Origin: FEN-1250 sp039918615
GTDB lineage: Bacteria > Gemmatimonadota > Gemmatimonadetes > Gemmatimonadales > Gemmatimonadaceae
Direction of reading: 5' to 3'
Assembly (NCBI GenBank): GCA_039918615.1
Contig: JBDSHG010000227.1
Coordinates: forward strand, 1 to 52,829
DNA: 52,829 nucleotides
Within the stretch, counting starts at the first letter, position 1, and each line of letters opens with the position of its first letter. The notes beneath the pieces are model-generated. The model saw only the letters and a list, made by a program, of their open reading frames with translations. It searched no databases and was not told the DNA's origin. This document shows, piece after piece, positions 8,186-16,220 of this stretch. Made by a program: the position numbers and the translations under genes.

Positions 8186-8899
8186 GTGACGCCGCTCAAG
8201 TATCCGAGCGTGCTGCTCAAGCTCTCCGGTGAAGCACTCGCCGGAGAGCGCACCACCGGTTTCGACTTCGACGTCCTCGATCGCCTCGCTGGGGAGATCA
8301 AGGACGTCGTTGCGATGGGAACCCGCGTCGGCGTCGTGATCGGCGGCGGGAATATCGTCCGCGGCGCGCAGCTCTCGAAGATGGGAATGGATCGCGTCGG
8401 CGCCGACTACATGGGAATGCTCGGCACGGTCATCAACGCGCTCGCGATGCAGGACGTCCTCGAGAAGAAGAACATCGACACGCGCGTCATGACCGCGATC
8501 CGCATGGAAGAGATCGCGGAGCCGTACATCCGCCGCCGCGCCCAGCGTCATCTCGACAAGGGGCGCGTCGTGATCTTTGCCGGCGGCACCGGCAATCCGT
8601 ACTTCTCGACGGACACCGCGGCTGTGCTGCGGGGGATCCAGATGAAGGCCGACGTCATCATCAAGGCGACGAGCGTCGACGGCGTGTACTCCGCTGATCC
8701 GAAGAAGGACACGAATGCGACGATGTACGAGACGATCTCGTACAAGGAAGTCATTCGCGACGAGCTCGCGGTGATGGATCAGACCGCGATCACGCTCTGT
8801 CGCGAGAACTCGATGCCCCTGATCGTCCTCAACATTTCACGCCCGGGCTCCGTCGCCAGCGCGATACGCGGCGATCGGGTGGGCACACTCGTCCAATGA
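8186..8899 (+). CDS. pyrH: UMP kinase
   Basis: Bacterial-type uridylate kinase (UMP + ATP to UDP + ADP), 237 residues, amino-acid kinase fold, hexameric in homologues. Motifs: LKLSGEALAGE phosphate loop, VVIGGGNIVRG, GADYMGMLGTVINALA for UMP binding, and AGGTGNPYFSTDTAA. GTG 8186 is the start. The last codons overlap the frr ATG (ATGA), so UMP kinase and ribosome recycling factor are translationally coupled, as in many bacteria. Confidence 0.97.
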   Translation: MTPLKYPSVLLKLSGEALAGERTTGFDFDVLDRLAGEIKDVVAMGTRVGVVIGGGNIVRGAQLSKMGMDRVGADYMGMLGTVINALAMQDVLEKKNIDTRVMTAIRMEEIAEPYIRRRAQRHLDKGRVVIFAGGTGNPYFSTDTAAVLRGIQMKADVIIKATSVDGVYSADPKKDTNATMYETISYKEVIRDELAVMDQTAITLCRENSMPLIVLNISRPGSVASAIRGDRVGTLVQ

Positions 8900-9450
8900 G
8901 CACGATTCCGCAGTTCGTCAAAGATGCGCGCGCCGGCATGGACAAGGCGCTCGAGAGCTCCCGCAAGGAGTTCTCCTCGATCCGCAGCGGCAAGGCGTCG
9001 ACTTCGCTCCTCGACACGATCCGCGTTGATGCCTACGGGCAGTCGATGCCGATGTCGCAGGTGGGCAGCGTCTCTGCTCCCGAGGCGCGGCTCCTGACGA
9101 TCACTCCGTGGGACAAGGGGTTGACGCAGGCGATCGAGAAGGCGATTCGCGACTCCGATCTCGGACTCAATCCGATGAGCCAGGGCGGCGTGATCCGCGT
9201 GCCGCTGCCCTCGCTCAACGAGGAGCGTCGCAAGGAGCTCGTGAAGGTCGTGCATCGCCTGGCCGAGGAAGGGCGCATCGGCATTCGCCACGCGCGCACG
9301 GTCGCGCGCGACGCGATCAAGAAGCTCGACAAGGCTCCGGAGGACGACAAGAAGTCCGCCGACAAGGAGCTCCAGAAGCTGCACGACGAGCACATCGCGA
9401 AACTCGAAGAGATGCTGAAGTCGAAGGAAGCCGAAATCCTGGAAGTGTAG
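8896..9450 (+). CDS. frr: Ribosome recycling factor
   Basis: RRF, 184 residues (typical 185), which splits post-termination ribosomes together with EF-G. It shows the three-helix bundle sequence with SIRSGKASTSLLD, the hinge PLPSLNEERRKELVK and the conserved RHARTVARDAIKKL region. The start overlaps the pyrH stop by four bases. A 46-base gap separates it from uppS, the first gene of the envelope part of the cluster. Confidence 0.97.
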   Translation: MSTIPQFVKDARAGMDKALESSRKEFSSIRSGKASTSLLDTIRVDAYGQSMPMSQVGSVSAPEARLLTITPWDKGLTQAIEKAIRDSDLGLNPMSQGGVIRVPLPSLNEERRKELVKVVHRLAEEGRIGIRHARTVARDAIKKLDKAPEDDKKSADKELQKLHDEHIAKLEEMLKSKEAEILEV

Positions 9451-9496
9451 GTCCGCTTCTGATGACGACGCTCTTCGGCAGTCCACAGGTCGCGCG

Positions 9497-10240
9497 ATGA
9501 AGGCGGCGGAGATGCTCGCGCGGATTCGTGAGAATGGCGCGATCCCGCGGCACATCGCGATCATCATGGACGGCAATGGCCGGTGGGCGCGTGAGCGCAG
9601 CCTTCCGCGTCCGTTCGGCCACCGCTCCGGAATGAAGTCGGTGCGCGAGGTCGTCGAAGGGGCGATCGAGGCCGGCGTCGAGGTGTTGTCGCTCTTCGCA
9701 TTTTCGCAGGAGAACTGGCAGCGGCCGGTGACCGAGATCCAGGCGCTGATGTCGCTGCTCGAGGAGTACATCGCGCGGGAGGCAGCCGAGCTGTCGGAGC
9801 AGGGCGTGCGCGTGCAGGTGCTCGGCGATCTCTCGCGTCTGACGCCGGCGGCCGACGCCGCGGCGAAGAGCCTGATCGCGACCACAGCGCACAACGACCG
9901 GCTGCTACTCAATCTCTTCATCTCGTACGGCAGCCGCGCCGAGATCGTGCGCGCGGCGCGGATGCTCGCGGACGACGTGCGCGCCGGGAGAATGGACCCG
10001 TCGGAGATCGACGAGGATGCGGTTGCCGCACGGCTCTACACCGCCAATGTCCCAGATCCCGATCTCCTGATCCGCACATCGGGCGAGCAGCGCATCTCGA
10101 ACTTCCTGCTCTGGCAGCTCGCGTATGCGGAGCTCTACATGTCACCGGTGCTCTGGCCGAACTTCCGACGGCACGAGCTGTTCGAGGCGATCCTCGACTT
10201 TCAGAGCCGCGACCGCCGCTTCGGCCGCGTTTCCGCGTAG
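9497..10240 (+). CDS. uppS: Isoprenyl transferase (undecaprenyl diphosphate synthase)
   Basis: Cis-prenyltransferase that extends farnesyl diphosphate with isopentenyl diphosphate to the C55 carrier lipid needed for peptidoglycan. 247 residues. HIAIIMDGNGRWA carries the catalytic aspartate D25; later motifs are SLFAFSQENWQRP, LFISYGSRAEI and DLLIRTSGEQRISNFLLWQ. Cytoplasmic or membrane-associated. The stop shares one base with the cdsA GTG. Supplied with C5 units by the dxr product encoded two genes on. Confidence 0.96.
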   Translation: MKAAEMLARIRENGAIPRHIAIIMDGNGRWARERSLPRPFGHRSGMKSVREVVEGAIEAGVEVLSLFAFSQENWQRPVTEIQALMSLLEEYIAREAAELSEQGVRVQVLGDLSRLTPAADAAAKSLIATTAHNDRLLLNLFISYGSRAEIVRAARMLADDVRAGRMDPSEIDEDAVAARLYTANVPDPDLLIRTSGEQRISNFLLWQLAYAELYMSPVLWPNFRRHELFEAILDFQSRDRRFGRVSA

Positions 10241-11112
10241 TGGCGCTCTCGAATCTCGCGGCGCGCGTGCTCGTGGCCGTCGTCGCGATCCCGGCGGTCA
10301 TCGGCGCGGTGTACGCAGGCGGGATCGTGCTCGCGGTGACGCTCGGCGTCATCTCGGCGCTCGCGGCGCGCGAGCTCTACGGCATCGCAAAGGCTGGTGG
10401 CTACACGCCGCTTGCGCGCACCGGAACCGCGGGCGCGTTCCTGCTCCCGATCGGCGTGCACTTCTTCCGCACTGGGCTGTTCATCCCGCCGGAGATAGCG
10501 CTGGGCGCGGTCGTGATCGTGGCGGTCTTCGCGCTCGCGCTCTTTCGGCGCTCGTCGGAGCAGCATCCGCTCGGCGCTGCCGCGGTGACGCTGCTCGGCG
10601 TGATCTATACGGCGGGCTTTCTCTCGTTTGCGTACGCGCTGCGCTACCACAACTACGTCGTCACTGCGCAGGCGGGAAGTGCGCTCGTCTTTTATCCGTT
10701 CGTGCTCACGTGGATTTCGGACACCGCGGGATACTTCGTGGGACGCGCGTTCGGGAAGTCGAAGCTGATGCCGAGCGTGAGTCCGGGGAAGACGCGGGCG
10801 GGTGCGGTGGGCGCGCTGGCCTTCTGCATGCTCGCGAGCTGGGCGTACGCGCACTGGGTGCTCGTGCCGTACGCGAGCCTCGGGCTGCGCACCGGGACGG
10901 CGCTCGTGCTCGGCGCGCTGATTGGCGCGTCGGTGCAGATCGGTGACCTGGTGGAGTCGCTGCTCAAGCGCGAGGGCGGCGTGAAGGACAGCTCGCACCT
11001 CATCCCCGGCCACGGCGGAGTGCTCGACCGTATCGACGGGATGCTCTTCGCGCTTCCGGTCGCATACTTCCTCTTCACGTTCCCGCACGTCCTTCTCTTC
11101 AAGCCCCGATGA
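10240..11112 (+). CDS. cdsA: Phosphatidate cytidylyltransferase
   Basis: Integral membrane enzyme making CDP-diacylglycerol from phosphatidic acid and CTP, 290 residues with about eight hydrophobic segments. The CDP-alcohol-type signature near the C-terminus is present: WISDTAGYFVGRAFG, SPGKTRAGA (usually KTxEG, here Ala) and HGGVLDRIDG with the metal-binding aspartates. GTG start overlapping the uppS TAG. Its last codons overlap the dxr ATG. Place and order (uppS-cdsA-dxr-rseP) match many bacterial genomes. Confidence 0.95.
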   Translation: MALSNLAARVLVAVVAIPAVIGAVYAGGIVLAVTLGVISALAARELYGIAKAGGYTPLARTGTAGAFLLPIGVHFFRTGLFIPPEIALGAVVIVAVFALALFRRSSEQHPLGAAAVTLLGVIYTAGFLSFAYALRYHNYVVTAQAGSALVFYPFVLTWISDTAGYFVGRAFGKSKLMPSVSPGKTRAGAVGALAFCMLASWAYAHWVLVPYASLGLRTGTALVLGALIGASVQIGDLVESLLKREGGVKDSSHLIPGHGGVLDRIDGMLFALPVAYFLFTFPHVLLFKPR

Positions 11113-12242
11113 CCGCGCGCGGCGTGGCGGTGCTCGGCTCGACGGGATCGGTGGGGACGACGGCGCTCCGCGTACTCGCGCGCCACGGCGATCGCTTTCG
11201 CGTGGCGGCGCTCACGGCCTTCTCGAACACGGAGCTGCTCGCGGCCCAGGCGGCGGAGTTCAAGCCGTCGTTCGTTGGTGTGTGCGTGAACGGCGTAACC
11301 CCGCATCCCGGGTGGACTGAGGGAGTGGAGTGTCTCGTCGAGGCCGCAACGCGGAGCGACGTGTCCATAGTGATCAATGCGATCGTCGGCGCCGCGGGGC
11401 TCGATGCGACGCTCGCGGCGGTGACGGCGGGCAAGCGTGTCGCGCTCGCGAACAAGGAGACGCTCGTCATGGCCGGTGCGTTGGTCGCCGAGGCGTGCAG
11501 GCGGGGCGGGGGCGAGCTCGTGCCGGTGGACAGCGAGCATAGCGCGATTTTGCAGTGCCTCGCGGGGCGCACGAGTGCGGACGTGAAGCGTCTCGTGCTC
11601 ACGGCGTCCGGCGGTCCCTTTCGCGAATGGGATTCCGCCCGGCTCGCGAACGCAACCATCGCGGACGCGCTGCAGCATCCGACGTGGCGCATGGGGAAGA
11701 AGATCTCGATCGACAGCGCCACACTCGCGAACAAGGCGCTCGAGGTCATTGAGGCACACTTTCTCTTCGGATTGTCGTACGACCAGATCGAGGTCGTCGT
11801 GCATCCGCAGAGCATCGTGCACTCGTTCGTCGAGTTCGTCGATGGCAGCGTGCTCGCGCAGATGGGGATGCCGAGCATGGAGCTCCCGGTGCTGTATGCG
11901 CTCACGCATCCCGAGCGCATCGCCGATAGCGCGATGCCCGCATTCGATCCGGTGGCGTGGCCCGCGCTCACATTCGAGCGCGTGCGTGTGGAGGATTTCC
12001 CTGCGCTCGCGCTCGGGATCGAGGCGGGACGACGAGGCGGCGCGGCTCCTGCAGTGTTCAACGCCGCGAATGAGCAGGCGGTCAGCCTTTTCCTCGAGAA
12101 CCGGATAAGATTCATGGACATCGCGAGCGCGATCGAGAGTGCGCTCGCCACGTGCGGCGATGGTCCGGCCGACACGCGCGCTGCGGTCATGTCATCCGAT
12201 GCCGCGGCGCGGCGACACGTTCAGGAGAAGTTTGCATGCTAG
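11109..12242 (+). CDS. dxr: 1-deoxy-D-xylulose-5-phosphate reductoisomerase
   Basis: Second step of the MEP isoprenoid pathway: NADPH-dependent rearrangement and reduction of DXP to MEP. 377 residues. Motifs: GSTGSVGTTALRVL nucleotide loop, ALANKETLVMAG, VPVDSEHSAI with the metal ligands, TASGGPFR and KISIDSATLANKALEVIEAHFLF. Overlaps cdsA by four bases and rseP by seven. With uppS two genes upstream it supplies isoprenoid precursors for the lipid carrier. Confidence 0.97.
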   Translation: MTARGVAVLGSTGSVGTTALRVLARHGDRFRVAALTAFSNTELLAAQAAEFKPSFVGVCVNGVTPHPGWTEGVECLVEAATRSDVSIVINAIVGAAGLDATLAAVTAGKRVALANKETLVMAGALVAEACRRGGGELVPVDSEHSAILQCLAGRTSADVKRLVLTASGGPFREWDSARLANATIADALQHPTWRMGKKISIDSATLANKALEVIEAHFLFGLSYDQIEVVVHPQSIVHSFVEFVDGSVLAQMGMPSMELPVLYALTHPERIADSAMPAFDPVAWPALTFERVRVEDFPALALGIEAGRRGGAAPAVFNAANEQAVSLFLENRIRFMDIASAIESALATCGDGPADTRAAVMSSDAAARRHVQEKFAC

Positions 12243-13723
12243 AGTGGCTCCGCACCCCCGCCGCGATCGTGTTCGTCTTCGGGATCGTGATCTTCGTTCA
12301 CGAGCTCGGGCACTTCATCGCGGCGAAGCTCATGGGCGTCTACGCGCCCCGCTTCTCGATCGGCTTCGGGCCGGCGCTGCTCAGCCACAAGTGGGGCGAG
12401 ACGGAGTACATCCTCGCCGCGCTCCCGCTCGGCGGCTACGTGCGCATGGCATCGCGCGAGGACGAGTCGATGGCCTTCATCGAGGGCGGCAGCGAGACGC
12501 CGACTGAAGGCGACAGGGCGACGAGCGCGGGCGCGAACGGTTCACCGGCGATCATCGCTGCAGAGAAGAAGCCCCGCTACTACGATCCGAACGGGATGGC
12601 GCCCTTCGGCCCGAAGCCGGTGCCGGAGAATCGCTGGCTCGAGTCGAAGTCGCTGCTCGCGCGGCTCTTCATCATGCTCGCCGGCGTGACGATGAACTTT
12701 ACGCTGGGCTTCCTCATCATCGCGGGGATCTTCATCACGGCGGGCGAGGTCGTGTATCAGACGCGCGAGATCGGCGACATCGCCGGCGTCGCGGCGAGCG
12801 ACAGCGCGTTTCGCTCGCTCGCATCCGGCGACACGATCCTCTCCGTCGATGGACAGGCGGTAAAGAGCTGGAACGACGTTGGCGAGCGCATCGCCACGGA
12901 TTCAGCGCCGACGCTCGTGATCGTGACGAACCGCGGTGTTACGTCGATCCCCGTGCAGGACTCGGGCGCGCACTCGCGCCTTGCCATCGTGAGCACCGTG
13001 CTTCGCCCGTATCTGCCACCCGTCGTGGGCCAGGTCGTCGCCGGCCGCGCGGGTGAGCGCGCGGGGCTCAAGGTCGATGACAGCGTCACCGCGGTGAACG
13101 GCGTGCCCGTACGTGGATGGTTCGGGCTCGTCAAGCAGATCGAGGCGTCGCCGGGGAAGCCGTTGACGCTGAGCGTCAGTCGCGCTGGAACACTGCAGTC
13201 CGTGCGGGTCACTCCCGATTCGACATCCGACGTCAATCCGATCACCCAGCGCGACACCGTGCTCGGAAAGATCGGCGTCGGGCTCAAGGATCTTGGTTCG
13301 CGCCGCCCGATCGGCTTCGGCGAAGCGGTCAAGGGCGCATGGCTCACGACGTGGGGGAACGCCGGACTGATCGTGCATACGCTTCAGCGACTGATCACTG
13401 GGCATCAGAGTGTGAAGGGGCTGGCGGGCCCGGTCGGCGTGGGCGTCCAGGCGGGACAGGCCGCGCAGCAAGGCTGGCAGTCGCTACTCTCGCTGCTCGC
13501 GCTGCTGAGTATCAATCTCGCCGTCGTGAATCTCGTCCCGATCCCGATCCTCGATGGCGGACAGATCCTGATCATGATCGCCGAGTCGATCAAGGGACAT
13601 GCGCTCGCGCCGCGCACGCGCGTACTGCTGTTCTACAGCGGCTTCTCGGCGATCGTGCTTCTGTTTTCGATTGTCACCTTCAACGATCTCACCATGCTCG
13701 TGAAGCGGCTCTTCCACCTGTGA
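12236..13723 (+). CDS. rseP: RIP metalloprotease RseP (site-2 protease)
   Basis: Intramembrane zinc protease that cleaves anti-sigma factors and signal-peptide remnants; 495 residues. The first membrane helix carries H22-E23-x-x-H26 (HELGH). Two PDZ-like domains occupy roughly residues 150-340, and the last helices contain NLVPIPILDGGQ with the third zinc ligand. A Ser/Gly-rich cytoplasmic loop of about 60 residues after the first helix is longer than in E. coli RseP. ATG 12236 is backed by AGGAGAAG at 12222-12229, inside dxr. The stop overlaps the next GTG. Confidence 0.95.
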   Translation: MLEWLRTPAAIVFVFGIVIFVHELGHFIAAKLMGVYAPRFSIGFGPALLSHKWGETEYILAALPLGGYVRMASREDESMAFIEGGSETPTEGDRATSAGANGSPAIIAAEKKPRYYDPNGMAPFGPKPVPENRWLESKSLLARLFIMLAGVTMNFTLGFLIIAGIFITAGEVVYQTREIGDIAGVAASDSAFRSLASGDTILSVDGQAVKSWNDVGERIATDSAPTLVIVTNRGVTSIPVQDSGAHSRLAIVSTVLRPYLPPVVGQVVAGRAGERAGLKVDDSVTAVNGVPVRGWFGLVKQIEASPGKPLTLSVSRAGTLQSVRVTPDSTSDVNPITQRDTVLGKIGVGLKDLGSRRPIGFGEAVKGAWLTTWGNAGLIVHTLQRLITGHQSVKGLAGPVGVGVQAGQAAQQGWQSLLSLLALLSINLAVVNLVPIPILDGGQILIMIAESIKGHALAPRTRVLLFYSGFSAIVLLFSIVTFNDLTMLVKRLFHL

Positions 13724-14121
13724 GCACGCGACTCGGTTTCCTCGGCATCGCCGCCGCGCTCGCGCTGCTCGGAATACCCTCGGGCGCGCGCGCGCAGGAA
13801 ACCGCGTACCGTTTCGAGATCGCAAGCGTCGGGGACAGCACCGTCACCCTCTCGACCGAGAAGCACGAGTGGGTGCGCGCAGGGCAGAAGGGAATCGCCG
13901 TCGATCCGATGCGGCACGATGCACTCGTCGCGCGCTTCGTGATCCTGAAGGTCGATGTGGAGAAGAAGCGCGCGCTCGCCGTCGTCACCGGGCAAACGAC
14001 GCAGCTGACGCTGAATCACGTCGCGCTGATCGACCGCCCGAACCGGAAGTGGTATCAGCAGCCCACGCTGTGGATCGGCGCGGTGGTCGGTGGTATAATC
14101 GGAGCCGTCGCCGCGCACTAG
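13720..14121 (+). CDS. Small secreted/membrane-anchored protein, unknown function
   Basis: A 133-residue protein with an N-terminal signal sequence (LGFLGIAAALALLGI, cleavage probably after ARAQ) and a glycine-rich hydrophobic C-terminus (WIGAVVGGIIGAVAAH) that could span the membrane. The middle is beta-rich with no family I recognise. The GTG overlaps the rseP stop (GTGA), so it is probably co-translated with the protease. No catalytic motif is visible. Confidence 0.65.
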   Translation: MSTRLGFLGIAAALALLGIPSGARAQETAYRFEIASVGDSTVTLSTEKHEWVRAGQKGIAVDPMRHDALVARFVILKVDVEKKRALAVVTGQTTQLTLNHVALIDRPNRKWYQQPTLWIGAVVGGIIGAVAAH

Positions 14122-14156
14122 GACGTTTTGCGCGCGGTAGTGCTACTGCTTTCGAG

Positions 14157-15791
14157 CTACTGACAGATCAACCGCACTCGCAGGTGCGCCGTGGCCCCCG
14201 TGCTGATGGTCACGGTCCCCGAATAATCCGCGCAGTACTTCGCCGAGACGTGCAGCGAGTACGATCCCTCCGGCACGAGCACCGGCGCACCTAGCGGCAC
14301 CGCCCCTGACGCGATCTCGTGACCGCCGCTCGAGAGCACGTAGCGGCCGCCGGTCGGCGCCGCATCGAGGGTAAACGTTCCGCATCGCTTCGGCGTGAAC
14401 TGCACCGTCGTCGTCCCCGTTTCGTTGACGCGCACATCGCGCGCCTCCTGCGCGGATGTGCAAGCCGCTGGCGCCGCCACCGACACGATCACGTGATGCA
14501 CGCCGGCTGTGATCGACTCCGAATGCCAGGTGCCGCGCCCGACAATAGAGCCATCGAGGTTGATCGTCGCATCCGCCGGCCCCGCGACGCGCAACACACG
14601 CTCGGGCGACTTCACAACGGGCTTGCGCACGGCCGCCGCGCGCGTCGCGCGCGACGCGGCCGCGGCGATCGAGTCGCGCTGCACGCTGTCGGGCACCGGC
14701 GCTGTCAGCGGCGTGGGCGTCACCGGCGGAGTCGCACTCGCAGCGGCCAGCGTCGAGTCGCGCAGTTGTGTCTCGAGCTGCTCGCCGTGCGCCTTGAGCG
14801 CGTTGAGACCGAAGCCAGTCGCGATGAGAATCAGCAGTCCGGCGCCCACCGCGATCGTGCGCGCGCGCGCCGATGGAAGCCGCTTCGGTTTCGTGATCTC
14901 GAGCGCGGCATTGCTGGCCGCAGGCGTCCGCATCACGACCGTCGGATCGCCGTCGGGCGTGCTCGCGCGGCCGAGCAGCTGCACGAGCTCCGTGTGCAGC
15001 GCATCGCCGGTGGGGTAGCGCTCCGCAGGATCCTTCGCGAGGCACTTCATGATGACGTGCTCCATCCCGCGCGACAGTGCCGGATTGAAGGACCGCGCGC
15101 GCGGCGCAGGCTCCTCGATGTGCTGCCTCGCGATCTCGTACCAGTCCTCGCCCTGGAACGGGAGCACGCCGGTGGCAGCCTTGAAGAGCGTGACGCCGAG
15201 CGAATAGATGTCGGCGCGTCCATCGAGCGTTTGCCCGCGCGCCTGCTCAGGGGAGAAATATTGCGGCGTGCCGACCACCATGTTCGTTCCCGTCTGCTCC
15301 GTGTAGCCGGAGAGCGCGCGGGCGATGCCGAAGTCGGCGACGATCGCATTGCCGTGATCGTCGTAGAGCACGTTGTCGGTCTTGATGTCGCGATGGATGA
15401 CGCCCTCGCGGTGCGCGAACGCGAGCGCGGCGGACACGTCCATCCCGAGGCGAATGAGCAACGTTTCCGGAAGCGTCCCCATGATGCGGAGCCGGTCGTC
15501 GAGCCCCGTGGGGAGAAAGTCCATCACGAAGTAGACGGCCGAGTCCTCGCGTCCGACGGCGAGGATTCGGATGATGTTCGGATGGCGCAGCTTCGCCGCC
15601 GTGGCGGCCTCCGTGCGGAAGCGCGTCTCGAAGGCCTCTTCGCCCGCGTACTGGGGCTTGAGGATCTTGATCGCGACCGGGATGTCCAGCTCGTGGTCGT
15701 AGCCCTTGTAGACCCAGGCGAAGCCCCCGGACCCGACGTTCGAGTCGACACGAAAGCGGCCGAGATGGCGACCGAGATAGCGCTCAGGCAA
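14157..15791 (-). CDS. Membrane serine/threonine protein kinase with C-terminal PEGA domain
   Basis: A 544-residue Hanks-type kinase. Kinase domain residues 13-275: glycine loop GSGGFAWV, catalytic lysine K42, H133-R-D135 with N140, D153-F-G and a SPEQA activation-segment end, so it looks active. After a linker, one membrane helix (about 309-332, VGAGLLILIATGFGL) is followed by an Ala/Thr/Pro-rich stalk and a C-terminal extracytoplasmic beta domain ending in a PEGA-type segment (GSYSLHVSAKYCADYSG). Start is TTG 15791, with AAAGG upstream. It converges with the rseP operon and diverges from rpsO. Ligand and targets unknown. Confidence 0.92.
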   Translation of the reverse strand: MPERYLGRHLGRFRVDSNVGSGGFAWVYKGYDHELDIPVAIKILKPQYAGEEAFETRFRTEAATAAKLRHPNIIRILAVGREDSAVYFVMDFLPTGLDDRLRIMGTLPETLLIRLGMDVSAALAFAHREGVIHRDIKTDNVLYDDHGNAIVADFGIARALSGYTEQTGTNMVVGTPQYFSPEQARGQTLDGRADIYSLGVTLFKAATGVLPFQGEDWYEIARQHIEEPAPRARSFNPALSRGMEHVIMKCLAKDPAERYPTGDALHTELVQLLGRASTPDGDPTVVMRTPAASNAALEITKPKRLPSARARTIAVGAGLLILIATGFGLNALKAHGEQLETQLRDSTLAAASATPPVTPTPLTAPVPDSVQRDSIAAAASRATRAAAVRKPVVKSPERVLRVAGPADATINLDGSIVGRGTWHSESITAGVHHVIVSVAAPAACTSAQEARDVRVNETGTTTVQFTPKRCGTFTLDAAPTGGRYVLSSGGHEIASGAVPLGAPVLVPEGSYSLHVSAKYCADYSGTVTISTGATAHLRVRLICQ

Positions 15792-15853
15792 TAGGAGCCT
15801 TTACAGAGGTCAAGACGTCCGTTAACTTACGGCGACTCAACGCAATAGGCGCA

Positions 15854-15865
15854 CAGTGCGCACTG
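15854..15865. promoter_or_regulatory. 12-bp palindrome between kinase gene and rpsO
   Basis: CAGTGCGCACTG is a perfect 12-base palindrome midway between two divergent starts (kinase 15791, rpsO 15888). It could be a dimeric-regulator operator; short palindromes also arise by chance in GC-rich DNA. Confidence 0.25.
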
Positions 15866-15887
15866 GTACGTTCGGAGAATATACCGC

Positions 15888-16148
15888 ATGGCGTTCGCAA
15901 AAGCACCAATCATCGAGAAGTACAAGTCGCACGAAACCGACACGGGCTCGACGAAGCTGCAGGTCGCGCTGTTGACGGAGCGGATCAACTATCTCACCGA
16001 TCACTTTCGCGCGCACAAGAAGGACAATCATAGTCGTCGTGGACTGCTCAAGATGGTCGGCCAGCGCCGCCGTCTCCTCGACTACATGAAGCGCACGGAG
16101 CTCGAGGGGTATCGCAAGCTGATTCAAGAGCTTGGACTCCGCTATTAA
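15888..16148 (+). CDS. rpsO: 30S ribosomal protein S15
   Basis: S15, 86 residues (usual 88-89). Contains DTGSTKLQVALLTERINYLTDHF and the rRNA-binding HKKDNHSRRGLLKMVGQRRRLLDYM. Followed by pnp after a stem-loop, the conserved rpsO-pnp arrangement. In E. coli S15 represses its own translation and pnp mRNA is processed by RNase III; whether that applies here is not known. Confidence 0.96.
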   Translation: MAFAKAPIIEKYKSHETDTGSTKLQVALLTERINYLTDHFRAHKKDNHSRRGLLKMVGQRRRLLDYMKRTELEGYRKLIQELGLRY

Positions 16149-16167
16149 TCGTCGATCACTCGCAATC

Positions 16168-16202
16168 GCGCGGGTACCCACTCCGGGTTCCCGCGCGCTT
16201 TT
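16168..16202 (+). terminator. Terminator/attenuator hairpin between rpsO and pnp
   Basis: A 12-bp stem (16168-16179 with 16185-16196, one mismatch) with a 5-base loop, followed by GCTTTTG. It lies between rpsO and pnp where many bacteria have a partial terminator and RNase processing site controlling pnp. Confidence 0.7.
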
Positions 16203-16220
16203 GTGTTCCAGAGAGAGTAC

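Noticed and set aside
14319..15794. 491-codon plus-strand open frame over the kinase gene
   Set aside because: Antisense shadow of the kinase; Arg/His-rich, no domain, typical of high-GC DNA where the opposite strand stays open.
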